DNA from: Janthinobacterium rivuli
Lineage (GTDB): Bacteria > Pseudomonadota > Gammaproteobacteria > Burkholderiales > Burkholderiaceae_D
Assembly (NCBI RefSeq): GCF_009208735.1
Contig: NZ_WFLJ01000001.1
Location: forward strand, 124,001 to 188,000
DNA: 64,000 nt
Reading direction: 5' to 3'
Position 1 is the stretch's first letter; every line of letters begins with the position of its first letter. The notes beneath the pieces are model-generated. The model saw only the letters and a program-made list of their open reading frames with translations, did not search any database and was not told the DNA's origin. Below are positions 9,950 to 19,141 of the stretch, piece after piece. Position numbers and translations under genes: made by a program.

Positions 9950-10249
9950 CTACGGTTCGCCGCGCAGCTTGCGCAAGGCTGGCGATTCGCCACCCGTCGC
10001 TTCGATGCGGAAGCGGGCAAATGCCAGCTCCAGTTCAGGGTACTGGCGCAAGCCACCCTCGGTAAAATAGCGTCCGCCGGGGATATCGCCCCATGGCAGC
10101 GGCGCCGTGACGCCACCGCTGGCCGCCAGTGCCAGCAGCGGCTCGAGCGCGCTGCGCAGGTCGGCCACTTCCCCATCGGTGGGCGCCAGGCGGGCCAGCG
10201 ATTGCTCCAGTTCGGCGGCAAGGGCCTGCAAGCGTTGCTGATCCATCAT
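9950..10249 (-). CDS. small acidic cytoplasmic protein; possible immunity partner
   Basis: A 99-residue acidic protein without a signal peptide. The N-terminal half is predicted helical (MDQQRLQALAAELEQSLARL), followed by PWGDIPGGRYF and a C-terminus ending RKLRGEP. It begins 6 nt after the stop of the secreted 231-residue protein and is almost certainly co-transcribed with it. A small acidic cytosolic protein directly behind a secreted one is the usual layout of an effector/immunity pair, but I do not recognise a family, so this role is inference. Confidence 0.6.
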   Translation of the reverse strand: MMDQQRLQALAAELEQSLARLAPTDGEVADLRSALEPLLALAASGGVTAPLPWGDIPGGRYFTEGGLRQYPELELAFARFRIEATGGESPALRKLRGEP

Positions 10250-10255
10250 CTCTCC

Positions 10256-10951
10256 TCAATTCTTGATCGTGCCGATCAGCACGGGCGCCGACCACAGGCT
10301 GCGGTTCGGCAACAGATATTGTTGCGCCCCGCCACGGCGCCGCACCAGCCCGCCCAGCTCTTCCGTCGGCGCCACCTGGCTGACGAACACGTTGACGGTG
10401 CCCTTGGGCATGATCTGGTACACATCATACAGCGGCGCCTCGCTCTTCAAGGGCAAGCCGAAACAGTCGGCCAGGCTGGCGCATTGGCCCGAAGCGCGCT
10501 GCAATTGCGCGCTGGTGGTGAAATACGGCGAATACGGCGACACATTCTGTCCATGCGGCACGATCTTCACCAGCGCGGCCGACATCGGCTGCTGCTCCGG
10601 CAAGGTGCTGCCGGAAGCGAGCTGCTCGACGGCCCGCGCGTAAATCGTCTCGGCCGGCGCGGCGGGATCGGCGGCGCGCAATTCGCGCAGGAATTGCTGG
10701 CCCGGCGCGCTGTCCAGGTAGGGATCGATGACTTCGCGCCGCAAGCCCGCCGTCTTGAAGGTGCTGAGGTCATTGATTTCGCGCGCATGCACGGCACGCA
10801 AGGCGTCGAGGTCTTGCGCCGGCATGGCCGCGGACGCGCCGGCGATGGGAATGGGCATCGGCACCGGCGAGGGTGCGTTGTCCAGCTGTGCCCGGACGCC
10901 GGGCATGACGGCAAGCAGAAAGGCGGCGGCCAGGCCGCAGAATGTGCGCAT
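10256..10951 (-). CDS. secreted protein of unknown function, toxin-like C-terminal region
   Basis: The 231-residue protein has a clear signal peptide (MRTFCGLAAAFLLAVMPGVRA). A helical middle region (about 45-120) follows, then a C-terminal region with YDVYQIMPKGTVNVFVSQ, VAPTEELGG and RRRGGAQQYLLPNRSLW. The arrangement of a variable front and a compact C-terminal domain with a Gly-Gly-Ala-Gln-Gln turn near the end resembles secreted toxin domains, but I cannot assign a family. Two cysteines (SGQCASLADCFG) could form a disulfide. The downstream 99-residue gene may be its partner. Confidence 0.6.
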   Translation of the reverse strand: MRTFCGLAAAFLLAVMPGVRAQLDNAPSPVPMPIPIAGASAAMPAQDLDALRAVHAREINDLSTFKTAGLRREVIDPYLDSAPGQQFLRELRAADPAAPAETIYARAVEQLASGSTLPEQQPMSAALVKIVPHGQNVSPYSPYFTTSAQLQRASGQCASLADCFGLPLKSEAPLYDVYQIMPKGTVNVFVSQVAPTEELGGLVRRRGGAQQYLLPNRSLWSAPVLIGTIKN

Positions 10952-11088
10952 GCTGCATCTCCTTGGAAGACTCGTTCAGGGGAAACTCCCCTCCCGAATC
11001 TACAGGGAGCGACAACGGCCAATGCGAGCTGCATCAAGGCCGATGCACAAATTGCCATCCACCTTCGATACAGCGCAAACAAGACGCA

Positions 11089-11096
11089 AAAAAAAC
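11089..11096. repeat. 8-bp target-site duplication, left side of IS copy A
   Basis: AAAAAAAC directly precedes the left inverted repeat and matches the eight bases after the right inverted repeat (12158-12165). Eight base pairs is the known duplication length for the IS1595 family. Confidence 0.85.
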
Positions 11097-12157
11097 GGCT
11101 ATGTCACCGTCAGATGTGGGAACGCTCCCATCGTTGCTTTCAATAACGTTTCGGGTGAACGGATGCGCTTGGCGTCGAGTATCCAGCGCCATCCCAGGTA
11201 GTTTGGCAGGTAGCGCGTCGCCACGCCGTGAAACGGCCTTAACCATTCGCGCAGGCGGCTGTGATACGCATTGACGTTCTGCACGTGCGCGGCGCCCCGC
11301 ACACGGATGCCGGCGCGCAAGTTGACGGCCCGGTGGCTGATACCCGCCTCGCTGGCAAACGCCCGGTAGGCGGCATGGCCATCCGTGACCAGCAGGATAT
11401 CCTTATCGATGGCGGGCAACAAACAGCGGTGCAGCTGCGCCTTCGTCAGCGCGCCTCTGCCCGTGACGAAGTCGAGGGTCTGGCCCGTGCGGTCGCGCGC
11501 CACCAGGATGCAGACTTGCTCGTTGGATATGCCGCGCCGTTGCGCATGGCCGCCCCGGCGGCGGGCCGGACGCGTCATCTGCCTGGATCCCTTTTCCGAT
11601 TCCAGCACATATAGCTCGTCGGCCTCGGCGATGCCATGCAGGCCATGCGGCCGGTCCGTTTTTGCCAACGATAAAAAGCGGTGGCGCCAGCGAAACGTGG
11701 TGTTGCGGTGCACGCCCAATTGGCTGGCCGTCTGGCGCACCGACCGGGAATCGAGCAGGCAGTCGGCATAATCGAGCCACAACGCCTTATGGCGCAGGCG
11801 GGCCAGTGGCGTGCCGGTGAGCGCATTGAAAGTGCGCCCGCAAGGCACGCAGCGGTAGCGCTGCAGGCCGTGCGCATGGCCATGCCGATGCAGGTGGGGC
11901 GAGTGGCAGGCTGGGCAGGCCAAGCGCGACTGCGCCACGCCCTCCAGCAGCGCGACGGTCGCGTCGTGTGGCGTGTTGCCACGCAGCAGGGCCATGCCTG
12001 CCTGCCGCTGGCGCCGGCTCAATTGCGCAAACTGTGCGATAAAGCTGATCCATTCGGCTGGTTGCATGATCTGCTCCCTGTGCGGTGGGTATGCAGAGTC
12101 AGACAGCACAGCCAACGGAAGATTCCGGCATTTCCCCTATTTGCCGATGACAGAGCC
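11097..12157 (-). mobile_element. IS1595-family insertion sequence, copy A
   Basis: A complete 1061-bp element. The outer 26 bases form imperfect inverted repeats: the left end reads GGCTATGTCACCGTCAGAT and the right end, on the minus strand, GGCTCTGTCATCGGCAAAT; about 20 of 26 match. It carries one transposase gene whose stop lies inside the left repeat. Perfect 8-bp duplications (AAAAAAAC) flank it, so it inserted as a single unit. The target is the T-tract of the pnp terminator. A second, diverged copy of identical length is at 37820-38880. Confidence 0.92.
11099..12067 (-). CDS. IS1595-family transposase (ISXO2-like), copy A
   Basis: The 322-residue transposase has an N-terminal zinc ribbon (Cys 51, 54, 73, 76 in CPAC and CVPC). 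A helix-turn-helix-like segment follows (SQLGVHRNTTFRWRHRF), then the ISXO2-type catalytic core with Asp 150 (EADELYV), Asp 229 (VTDGHAAYRAF) and Asn 266 where other members have Glu. This DDN variant is known within the family. The start at 12067 has AGGGAG seven bases upstream. It is intact, with no frameshift. It shares about 93% of residues with copy B by my alignment. Confidence 0.92.
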   Translation of the reverse strand: MQPAEWISFIAQFAQLSRRQRQAGMALLRGNTPHDATVALLEGVAQSRLACPACHSPHLHRHGHAHGLQRYRCVPCGRTFNALTGTPLARLRHKALWLDYADCLLDSRSVRQTASQLGVHRNTTFRWRHRFLSLAKTDRPHGLHGIAEADELYVLESEKGSRQMTRPARRRGGHAQRRGISNEQVCILVARDRTGQTLDFVTGRGALTKAQLHRCLLPAIDKDILLVTDGHAAYRAFASEAGISHRAVNLRAGIRVRGAAHVQNVNAYHSRLREWLRPFHGVATRYLPNYLGWRWILDAKRIRSPETLLKATMGAFPHLTVT

Positions 12158-12165
12158 AAAAAAAC
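12158..12165. repeat. 8-bp target-site duplication, right side of IS copy A
   Basis: AAAAAAAC, identical to 11089-11096. These bases are also the T-tract and first stem base of the pnp terminator on the minus strand. Confidence 0.85.
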
Positions 12166-12192
12166 CGCCAGGGCTTGCGCGCTGGCGGTTTG
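12158..12192 (-). terminator. intrinsic terminator of pnp, abutted by IS copy A
   Basis: Downstream of the pnp stop on the minus strand, ACCGCCAG (12189-12182) pairs with CTGGCGGT (12171-12164), followed by T residues down to 12158. The IS begins at the next base. The duplication created on insertion kept the hairpin and a seven-base T-run, so the terminator probably still works. Confidence 0.88.
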
Positions 12193-12226
12193 TTAAAGCT
12201 GCGGCCGAAGCCGCATTCAAGCTAAC

Positions 12227-14344
12227 TTAAGCGGCTGGCGCTTCGTTGCCTTCGGCAGCTTTCATCGACAGCTTCAGGCGGCCGCGGTCATCCGTTTCCA
12301 GCACTTTGACACGCACCAGCTGGCCTTCTTTCAGGTAGTCGGCCACGGCGTTGACGCGCTCGTTGGCGATCTGCGAAATGTGCAGCAAGCCATCCTTGCC
12401 TGGCATGACTTGCACGATGGCGCCGAAGTCCAGCAGTTTCAGCACGGTGCCTTCGTAGGTCTTGCCCACTTCGACGGAGGCGGTCAGCTCTTCGATGCGG
12501 CGCTTGGCTTCCTGGCCGGCGGCAGCGTCAACGGAAGCGATGGTGACCACGCCTTCGTCGCTGATGTCGATCTGGGTGCCCGTCTCTTCGGTCAGCGCGC
12601 GGATCACGGCGCCGCCCTTGCCGATCACGTCACGGATTTTTTCCGGGTTGATCTTGATGGTGATCAGACGCGGTGCGAAATCGGACAGTTCGGTTTTGAC
12701 GTGCGGCATGGCTTTTTGCATTTCGCCCAGGATGTGCTCGCGGCCTTCCTTGGCTTGCGCCAGTGCCACTTGCATGATTTCCTTGGTGATGCCCATGATC
12801 TTGATGTCCATCTGCAGCGCCGTGATACCGTTGCGGGTACCGGCTACCTTGAAGTCCATGTCGCCCAGGTGATCTTCGTCGCCCAGGATGTCGGACAGCA
12901 CGGCAAACTTGCCGCCTTCCTTGATCAGGCCCATGGCGATACCGGCCACGTGTTCTTTCATCGGCACACCGGCGTCCATCAGTGCCAGGCAGCCGCCGCA
13001 CACGGAGGCCATCGACGAGGAACCGTTCGATTCCGTGATTTCCGATACCAGGCGCACCGAGTAGCTGAACTCTTCAGCTGCTGGCAACGCGGCGATCAGC
13101 GCGCGCTTGGCCAGGCGGCCGTGGCCGATTTCACGACGCTTCGGCGTACCGACGCGGCCCGTTTCGCCGGTGGCGAACGGAGGCATGTTGTAATGCAGCA
13201 TGAACGAATCGGTGAACTCGCCCATCAGCGCATCGATCTTCTGGCTGTCGCGGGCGGTGCCCAGGGTGGCCACGACCAGCGCCTGCGTTTCGCCGCGCGT
13301 GAACAGGGCCGAACCGTGGGTGCGTGGCAGCACGCTGGTGCGGATCGAGATCGGACGCACGGTGCGCGTGTCGCGGCCGTCGATGCGTGGCTCGCCGTCG
13401 AGGATTTGCGTACGCACGATTTTCGCTTCGATGTCGAACAGGATGTTGTTCACTTCAGCGCTGTCGATGGACGCGCCGCCGGCGGCAGCCGCTTCGGCCG
13501 TCAGGTCGGCGATCACTTCCGACGTCGCCGCTTTCAGCTTGGCCGTACGCTCTTGCTTGTCCTTGGTTTGATACGCGTCATTGATCTTGGCGTTGGCGAA
13601 ATGCGCGACGCGGGCGATCAGTGCTTCGTTTTTCGGCGCAGGCGCCCATTCCACTTCCGGCTTGCCGCCGTCACGCACCAGGTCGTGAATCGCGTCGATG
13701 ACGACTTTCATCTGGTCGTGGCCGAAGACCACGGCGCCCAGCATGATTTCTTCGGACAGCTGTTTCGCTTCCGATTCGACCATCAGCACGGCCGTTTCGG
13801 TACCGGCGACCACCAGGTCCATTTCCGACGTTTTCAGTTGCTGGACGGTCGGGTTCAGGATGTACTGGCCATTGGCGTAACCGACGCGCGCGGCGCCGAT
13901 AGGACCGTTGAAAGGCACGCCCGATACGCACAGGGCAGCCGAGGCGCCGATCATGGCGGCGATGTCCGGATCGATTTCAGGGTTGACCGACAGCACGTGA
14001 ATGATGACTTGCACTTCATTCAGGTAGCCTTCCGGGAACAGCGGACGGATAGGACGGTCGATCAAACGGGATGTCAGTGTTTCTTTTTCGGAAGGACGGC
14101 CTTCGCGCTTGAAAAAACCGCCCGGGATTTTACCGGCAGCATAGGTTTTTTCGACATAATCAACCGTCAAAGGGAAGAAATCCTGGCCTGGCTTGGCATC
14201 TTTGCGTGCCACCACCGTTGCCAGAACGACGGTATCTTCGATCGACACCAGCACTGCGCCGGATGCCTGACGTGCGATTTCGCCGGTTTCCAGGGTCACT
14301 TGGTGTTGACCGTACTGGAAGGTTTTCGTAACTTTGTTAAACAT
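12227..14344 (-). CDS. pnp: polyribonucleotide nucleotidyltransferase (PNPase)
   Basis: The 705-residue exoribonuclease degrades RNA 3' to 5' using phosphate and is a core part of the degradosome. There are two RNase PH domains (about 1-230 and 310-540); the second holds [19 protein letters not shown] and the [14 protein letters not shown] segment. KH (about 553-612, [17 protein letters not shown]) and S1 (about 620-690, [20 protein letters not shown]) domains follow. It is downstream of rpsO, the classical order, with a terminator between them. Confidence 0.98.
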   Translation of the reverse strand: MFNKVTKTFQYGQHQVTLETGEIARQASGAVLVSIEDTVVLATVVARKDAKPGQDFFPLTVDYVEKTYAAGKIPGGFFKREGRPSEKETLTSRLIDRPIRPLFPEGYLNEVQVIIHVLSVNPEIDPDIAAMIGASAALCVSGVPFNGPIGAARVGYANGQYILNPTVQQLKTSEMDLVVAGTETAVLMVESEAKQLSEEIMLGAVVFGHDQMKVVIDAIHDLVRDGGKPEVEWAPAPKNEALIARVAHFANAKINDAYQTKDKQERTAKLKAATSEVIADLTAEAAAAGGASIDSAEVNNILFDIEAKIVRTQILDGEPRIDGRDTRTVRPISIRTSVLPRTHGSALFTRGETQALVVATLGTARDSQKIDALMGEFTDSFMLHYNMPPFATGETGRVGTPKRREIGHGRLAKRALIAALPAAEEFSYSVRLVSEITESNGSSSMASVCGGCLALMDAGVPMKEHVAGIAMGLIKEGGKFAVLSDILGDEDHLGDMDFKVAGTRNGITALQMDIKIMGITKEIMQVALAQAKEGREHILGEMQKAMPHVKTELSDFAPRLITIKINPEKIRDVIGKGGAVIRALTEETGTQIDISDEGVVTIASVDAAAGQEAKRRIEELTASVEVGKTYEGTVLKLLDFGAIVQVMPGKDGLLHISQIANERVNAVADYLKEGQLVRVKVLETDDRGRLKLSMKAAEGNEAPAA

Positions 14345-14516
14345 GGGGTATCCCTTTTCTAATTGCCGACAGATTTTCAGGGGCTGTCGTTCACCTCACC
14401 ACAGGCGGCGTAAAAATGCTGCCTTTACTTGTTGCCACCTTTGCTACTTTACTTTTACAACATGATATCGGTAGAGAATACTGCACTTACCGACAAAAAT
14501 CCGGAATTCAAATGAC

Positions 14517-14551
14517 AAAATGCCCGCGTCAGCGAACTGGCGCAGGCATTT
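14517..14551 (-). terminator. rpsO terminator hairpin
   Basis: On the minus strand AAATGCC (14551-14545) pairs with GGCATTT (14524-14518), around an inner stem GCGCCAG/CTGACGCG with a TTCG loop. The T-run is short. In other bacteria the rpsO-pnp gap is also a site of RNA processing; no processing site can be located from sequence alone. Confidence 0.75.
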
Positions 14552-14576
14552 CTGTATAAACCTTGTACGGCAAAAA

Positions 14577-14846
14577 TTACTTGCGCAGACCAAGTTTAGC
14601 GATCAGGTCGCGATAACGGGTAGCGTCTTTAGCCTTCAGGTAGGACAACAGGCTCTTACGACGGTTGACCATCATGATCAGGCCGCGGCGGGAGTGGTGA
14701 TCTTTCGAGTGGGCTTTGAAGTGGCCGTTCAGTTCGTTGATGCGAGCTGTCAGCAGTGCAACTTGCACTTCAGGGGAGCCGGTGTCGTTTTGACCACGTG
14801 CGTTGTCCGCGATGATAGCGGCTTTGTTGATGTTTTCTACTGTCAT
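14577..14846 (-). CDS. rpsO: 30S ribosomal protein S15
   Basis: The 89-residue primary 16S rRNA-binding protein of the small subunit platform. Family signatures are present: [33 protein letters not shown] and [24 protein letters not shown] at the C-terminus. The start MTVENINK at 14846 gives the canonical length; the earlier in-frame ATG would add 15 unrelated residues. AAAGG precedes the start. It is followed by its own terminator and then pnp. Confidence 0.98.
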   Translation of the reverse strand: MTVENINKAAIIADNARGQNDTGSPEVQVALLTARINELNGHFKAHSKDHHSRRGLIMMVNRRKSLLSYLKAKDATRYRDLIAKLGLRK

Positions 14847-15031
14847 GATAAACCTTTCACATGCGGTGCACAGAGTCTGAACCCTATCCACCGTGAACTA
14901 CGATGATTGAAATACTGGCCTATGCTGCCAACCAGACGCGCAAGTATATCGGAAAAATGCCCGTCTGTATCCTGCCGTGCGGCCTTTTCTCGGTGCATGA
15001 TAGGATTTTCCTGCATTTCAGGAGGTCCAAC

Positions 15032-15529
15032 ATGAAAAAACTGCTCAAATTAGCAACGCCGCTGCTGTTTGCCGCGCTGGCCGGCTGCGCCAGCTGGAAC
15101 GTTCCGCCGCCGCAGCCGGGCGAGCCGCGCGCCGTCGTGGAAGCGCGCCTGGGCCGGCCGACGAATATCTATCAATTGCCCACCGGCGCGGAACTGGAAT
15201 ACGCGACGGGACCGTACGGCCAGTACACGTATATGGCCCGCTTCGGCCCCGACGACAAGCTCATTTCCTACGAGCAAGTGCTCGACACGCCCGGCTTTGC
15301 CCGCATCAAGGTGGGCGTGTCGACCCAGCAAGACGTGCTGCACACCCTGGGCCGCCCGACGGAAACGTCGTATCTGGCGCTGCCGAAACTGCACGTCTGG
15401 TCCTACCGCTACAAGGAATCGGGCGTCTGGGATTCCATGATGCACGTGCACTTCGACCACGACGGCATCGTGCGCATGATGATGAACGGACCCGATCCGG
15501 CCAAGGAGGAGCGGCGGTTTTTCTGGTAA
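15032..15529 (+). CDS. SmpA/BamE-like outer-membrane lipoprotein
   Basis: The 165-residue lipoprotein has a signal peptide and lipobox LAGC (Cys about 18). Two repeated motifs resemble the SmpA/OmlA (BamE) fold: PRAVVEARLGRPTNIYQLPTG and IKVGVSTQQDVLHTLGRPTE, the second followed by HVWSYRYKESG. BamE itself supports outer-membrane protein assembly; this duplicated form may have another role. GGAGG lies six bases before the ATG at 15032, which rules out the earlier in-frame ATG at 14903. It is the only plus-strand gene between rpsO and leuA. Confidence 0.85.
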   Translation: MKKLLKLATPLLFAALAGCASWNVPPPQPGEPRAVVEARLGRPTNIYQLPTGAELEYATGPYGQYTYMARFGPDDKLISYEQVLDTPGFARIKVGVSTQQDVLHTLGRPTETSYLALPKLHVWSYRYKESGVWDSMMHVHFDHDGIVRMMMNGPDPAKEERRFFW

Positions 15530-15546
15530 AACATTACCGGCGTAAC

Positions 15547-15666
15547 GACGCCTGATAAAACCGTAGCGAGCGGCAGCGATTTGTGGCCGAGAAGCGCAGC
15601 CGTGCTGAAGCACGGTGAGCATCGCCGGCCGCAAAGCGCGACGCGCAGTAGGTTTGATCAGGCGTC
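15547..15666. repeat. dispersed palindromic element, copy R1 (convergent gene ends)
   Basis: A 120-bp element with perfect 10-bp inverted ends (GACGCCTGAT at 15547-15556, ATCAGGCGTC at 15657-15666). It holds a middle helix (GCG.TTTGTGGCC with GGCCGCAAA.CGC) and an apical hairpin CCGTGC-TGAA-GCACGG near 15600-15615. Its 98-bp core (15557-15654) matches the reverse complement of copy R2 (59118-59215) at 84 positions by my count. It fills the gap between the convergent lipoprotein and leuA genes. Confidence 0.8.
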
Positions 15667-15670
15667 CTGC

Positions 15671-17215
15671 CTACGGCTGTGGATCGATGCGCTCGTCCTT
15701 GGCGTGCAGTTTGTTCAGCGCAGACAAATACGCCTTGGCCGACGCGACGATGATGTCCGGGTCGGCGCCCACGCCGTTGACGATGCGCCCGTCGCGCGAC
15801 AATCGCATCGTCACTTCGCCCTGCGACTGCGTTCCCGTGCTGATGGCATTGACGGAGAACAAGACCAGCTCCGCGCCGCTGGCGGCCACGCTTTCGATGG
15901 CGTTGACGGTGGCGTCAACGGGACCGTCGCCCCGCCCTTCGCAACTGAGTTGCTTGCCGCCGACGAGGAATTCCACGCGCGCATGCGGCACGGCGCCCGT
16001 CGTCGACTGCTGCGTCAGTGAAATGAAACGGTAGTGCTCACTCTCCTGCGCCTGCTGTTCCTCGCTGACGAGGGCCATGATGTCTTCATCGAAAATCTCG
16101 GATTTCCGGTCCGCCAGTTCCTTGAAGCGGATGAAGGCGGCATTGATGTCCGCTTCCGATTCCAGCGCGATGCCCAGCTCCTGCAAGCGCTGCTTGAACG
16201 CGTTGCGGCCCGACAGTTTCCCCAGCACGATCTTGTTGGCCGTCCAGCCCACGTCTTCGGCGCGCATGATTTCATACGTCTCGCGCGCTTTTAGTATGCC
16301 GTCCTGGTGGATGCCGGAGGCGTGCGCGAAGGCGTTCGCGCCGACGACGGCCTTGTTCGGCTGCACGGCAAAGCCCGTGATTTGCGACACCATCTTGGAG
16401 GCCGCCACGATTTGCGTCGTGTCGATGCCAACCGTCAAGTTGTAATAGGCGGCACGCGTGCGCAGCGCCATCACCACTTCTTCCAGCGCCGTGTTGCCGG
16501 CCCGCTCGCCCAGGCCATTGATCGTGCATTCGATCTGCCGCGCGCCGCCGATCATGACGCCGGCCAGCGAATTGGCCACGGCCAGGCCCAGGTCGTTATG
16601 ACAATGGACGGACCAGATGGCCTTGTCGGAGTTCGGGATGCGTTCGCGCAAGCGGCGGATGGTGGCGCCGAAGATCTCCGGCACGGCGTAACCCACCGTA
16701 TCGGGGAAATTGATGGTGGTGGCGCCCTCGGCGATCACCGCTTCCAGCACGCGGCAGAGGAAATCCTCGTCGGAGCGGCTGCCGTCTTCGGGGCTGAACT
16801 CGATGTCGTCCGTGAACTGGCGCGCATAGCGCACGGCGTTTTGCGCCTGCGTCAGCACTTGCTCGGGCGTCATGCGCAGCTTCATCTGCATGTGCAGGGG
16901 CGAGGTGGCGATAAACGTGTGGATGCGCTTGCGCTCGGCCGGTTGCAGGGCTTCGGCGGCGCGGGCGATGTCGCGGTCGTTGGCGCGCGACAGCGAACAG
17001 ATGGTGGATTCGCGCACGGCGCCGGCAATCGCCCGTATCGACTCGAAGTCGCCCTGCGAGGCGGCGGCGAAGCCCGCTTCGATCACGTCGACCTTCAGGC
17101 GCTCGAGCTGCTTGGCGATGCGCAGCTTTTCCTCGCGCGTCATGGAGGCGCCCGGCGATTGCTCGCCGTCGCGCAAGGTGGTGTCAAAAATGATGAGTCG
17201 GTTGCTGGTGTTCAT
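15671..17215 (-). CDS. leuA: 2-isopropylmalate synthase
   Basis: The 514-residue first enzyme of leucine synthesis condenses acetyl-CoA with 2-oxoisovalerate. The N-terminal TIM barrel carries the catalytic signature [13 protein letters not shown] (about residues 9-21) and the metal-binding segment [18 protein letters not shown] (about 200). The C-terminal third is the regulatory domain for leucine feedback ([16 protein letters not shown]). It lies 48 nt after pssA. In many Burkholderiales this pair ends an ilv-psd-pssA-leuA cluster. Confidence 0.98.
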   Translation of the reverse strand: MNTSNRLIIFDTTLRDGEQSPGASMTREEKLRIAKQLERLKVDVIEAGFAAASQGDFESIRAIAGAVRESTICSLSRANDRDIARAAEALQPAERKRIHTFIATSPLHMQMKLRMTPEQVLTQAQNAVRYARQFTDDIEFSPEDGSRSDEDFLCRVLEAVIAEGATTINFPDTVGYAVPEIFGATIRRLRERIPNSDKAIWSVHCHNDLGLAVANSLAGVMIGGARQIECTINGLGERAGNTALEEVVMALRTRAAYYNLTVGIDTTQIVAASKMVSQITGFAVQPNKAVVGANAFAHASGIHQDGILKARETYEIMRAEDVGWTANKIVLGKLSGRNAFKQRLQELGIALESEADINAAFIRFKELADRKSEIFDEDIMALVSEEQQAQESEHYRFISLTQQSTTGAVPHARVEFLVGGKQLSCEGRGDGPVDATVNAIESVAASGAELVLFSVNAISTGTQSQGEVTMRLSRDGRIVNGVGADPDIIVASAKAYLSALNKLHAKDERIDPQP

Positions 17216-17263
17216 GGCTGCTCCTGGCTGGCTGAAGACTGACGACGCTACCGACTCGGCACA

Positions 17264-18115
17264 TCAATGCTCGGGGTCGGTCTGGATGATGCTGACGGGC
17301 TTGCCCTTCGCCATGCGCCAGAAAAACACGGCGTAGCCGGACAGGCCATAGGCGACGAAAATCGGGAACAGCACTTTCGGCGGGTCGATGGAGATGAGCG
17401 CGAAGAACAATGCCAGCAGGAATACCACGATGAAGGGCACGGACTTGCGGAAATTCACATCCTTGAAGCTGTAGAACGGCACGTTGGTGACCATGGTCAG
17501 GCCCGAGAACAGGGCGATCGTCCACGAGACCCAGGCCAGCTGGTTGCCGGCAAATTCCAGGTCATTCATCAGCAGGATGAAGCCGGCCACCATGGCCGCC
17601 GCCGCCGGGCTGGGCAAGCCCTGGAAGAAGCGCTTGTCGACCACGGCGATATTCGTGTTGAAGCGAGCCAGGCGCAAGGCGGCGCCGGCGCAATACACGA
17701 AGGCGGCCAGCCAGCCCAGCTTGCCCATGCCGCGCAGCGACCATTCGTAGATCACCAGCGCCGGCGCGGCGCCGAACGACACCATGTCGGACAGGCTGTC
17801 GTACTGGGCGCCGAATTCGCTTTGCGTATTCGTCAGACGGGCGATGCGGCCATCGAGGCCGTCGAGGATCATGGCGATGAAGATGGCCCAGGCCGCGTGT
17901 TCGAATTTCTGGTTCATGGCCATGACGATGGCGTAGAAGCCGCAAAACAGGGCTGCCGTCGTGAAGGCGTTCGGCAACAGATAGATGCCGCGGCGGCGCA
18001 AGGTTTTCTTGCCAGTGCCATCGGTCACCGGCAGGCGCACGAATTTGCTGAAGCGGGACGCTTTGGATGCTGCGGGGGTGCCGTTCTTGCCTCTACGACG
18101 GGGGAAGTTTGCCAT
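17264..18115 (-). CDS. pssA: CDP-diacylglycerol-serine O-phosphatidyltransferase
   Basis: The 283-residue integral membrane enzyme makes phosphatidylserine, the precursor of phosphatidylethanolamine. The CDP-alcohol phosphotransferase signature DGLDGRIARLTNTQSEFGAQYDSLSD (D-G-x2-A/G-R-x8-G-x3-D-x3-D) is intact near residue 105. About seven to eight hydrophobic helices follow. I start at MANFPRRRGK (18115); upstream codons show no family resemblance. The decarboxylase gene psd, commonly next to pssA in related genomes, is not found adjacent. Confidence 0.95.
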   Translation of the reverse strand: MANFPRRRGKNGTPAASKASRFSKFVRLPVTDGTGKKTLRRRGIYLLPNAFTTAALFCGFYAIVMAMNQKFEHAAWAIFIAMILDGLDGRIARLTNTQSEFGAQYDSLSDMVSFGAAPALVIYEWSLRGMGKLGWLAAFVYCAGAALRLARFNTNIAVVDKRFFQGLPSPAAAAMVAGFILLMNDLEFAGNQLAWVSWTIALFSGLTMVTNVPFYSFKDVNFRKSVPFIVVFLLALFFALISIDPPKVLFPIFVAYGLSGYAVFFWRMAKGKPVSIIQTDPEH

Positions 18116-18272
18116 GTTGTTCCATATCTTGTGTACTGCGGGGGAATCGGTGCCAGAAGGCGGGCGCATGACTGTCACGGCATGCGCCCGCCGATGTTGT
18201 CATTATAGAGGAGCCACCGCCAAAGAAAAGCGCGGCGGCGTCAAGCTGACAATATTGATCCCGAAGCTAGCC

Positions 18273-19040
18273 TTATTTGAACTTGATCTTCGCCACCAGG
18301 CCCATGTTGAGGGTCGTTTCGCCTGCCTCGAAGCTCGGTTCGGCCACCTGGTTGCCGCCATAGCCCATGGAATCGGCACTCATGGCGCGTGCACCAGCCA
18401 CATTGGCGCGCTGCGCGTAATTGCCCGAGCCTTCGAAATCGATGGTGTCGATCACGGCGTCATTGACATTGCGGCCCATGGCGCCGGCGATGGCGGCCAC
18501 GCGCTCGTTGAGGTTCCTGTAGGCGGCGGCGATGCGCTGGTCGTCGAGCTTGCGGATGGTGGCGGGCGCCAGACCGAAGTTCAGGCGGTTCAGGGTCAGC
18601 ACGCCTTGGGCCGCGGAAACGGTCTTCGGCAAGGCGGCCAGATTCGTCGTCGTCACCTGCAGGTACTGGCCCACGCGCCAGCCGGTTGGCACCCTGGGCT
18701 TGGCGGCGACGCCCGGCGGCAGCGGCGCCGTTTCCGGGTACACGGCGTACGTGTAGTAGCCCTGGGTCTTCAGGACGGCTTGCGGATCGGCTTTCTTGAC
18801 GATGGCCGCGCCCTGGTTCATCTTCTGGTTCACGCGCGAGGCGGCGGCGGCCTTGTCCTTGTCCTGCTCTTCGATGGCGAGGGTGACGGTCACCTGGTCG
18901 TTCGCATGCACGACTTCGCCATTCGCGGGCACCACCACGAGGGTGCCGGAGGTCGGCAAGGTTTGGGCTTGTGCGCTCAGGGCAACGGTAGCGGCGGCGG
19001 TAACGACAGCGGCGGCCAGCATGGTTTTCATGACGGTCAT
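18273..19040 (-). CDS. SIMPL (DUF541) periplasmic protein, paralog 1
   Basis: The 255-residue protein has a signal peptide ending in LSAQAQ and a SIMPL domain (about 30-250), with LPTSGTLVVVPANGEVVHANDQVTVTLA at the front and the family helix region RVAAIAGAMG. The role of the family is poorly defined; members include the E. coli oxidative-stress protein YggE. It is a close tandem paralog of the next gene. GGAG precedes the start. Between the two genes lies a terminator-like hairpin, so they may be expressed separately. Confidence 0.88.
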   Translation of the reverse strand: MTVMKTMLAAAVVTAAATVALSAQAQTLPTSGTLVVVPANGEVVHANDQVTVTLAIEEQDKDKAAAASRVNQKMNQGAAIVKKADPQAVLKTQGYYTYAVYPETAPLPPGVAAKPRVPTGWRVGQYLQVTTTNLAALPKTVSAAQGVLTLNRLNFGLAPATIRKLDDQRIAAAYRNLNERVAAIAGAMGRNVNDAVIDTIDFEGSGNYAQRANVAGARAMSADSMGYGGNQVAEPSFEAGETTLNMGLVAKIKFK

Positions 19041-19065
19041 GGTGTTCTCCTGAAAAATAATGGGG

Positions 19066-19096
19066 CAAAAACAACCATGGGGCCAACAGCCCCATG
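19066..19096 (-). terminator. terminator-like hairpin between the two SIMPL genes
   Basis: On the minus strand CATGGGGC (19096-19089) and GCCCCATG (19083-19076) form a perfect 8-bp stem with a 5-nt loop, followed by GTTGTTTTTG. It lies 46 nt after the stop of SIMPL paralog 2. On the plus strand the same stem is followed by ATTTTTAA, so it could stop transcription both ways. Confidence 0.65.
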
Positions 19097-19141
19097 ATTT
19101 TTAACACAGTCTAACGCGGAAATGTTTCCACGTTAACGCAC

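Noticed and set aside
15581..16021. Open frame across repeat R1 (and 59138-59746 across R2)
   Set aside because: Both frames are created by the palindromic repeat and run antisense to real genes; no start site or homology supports them.
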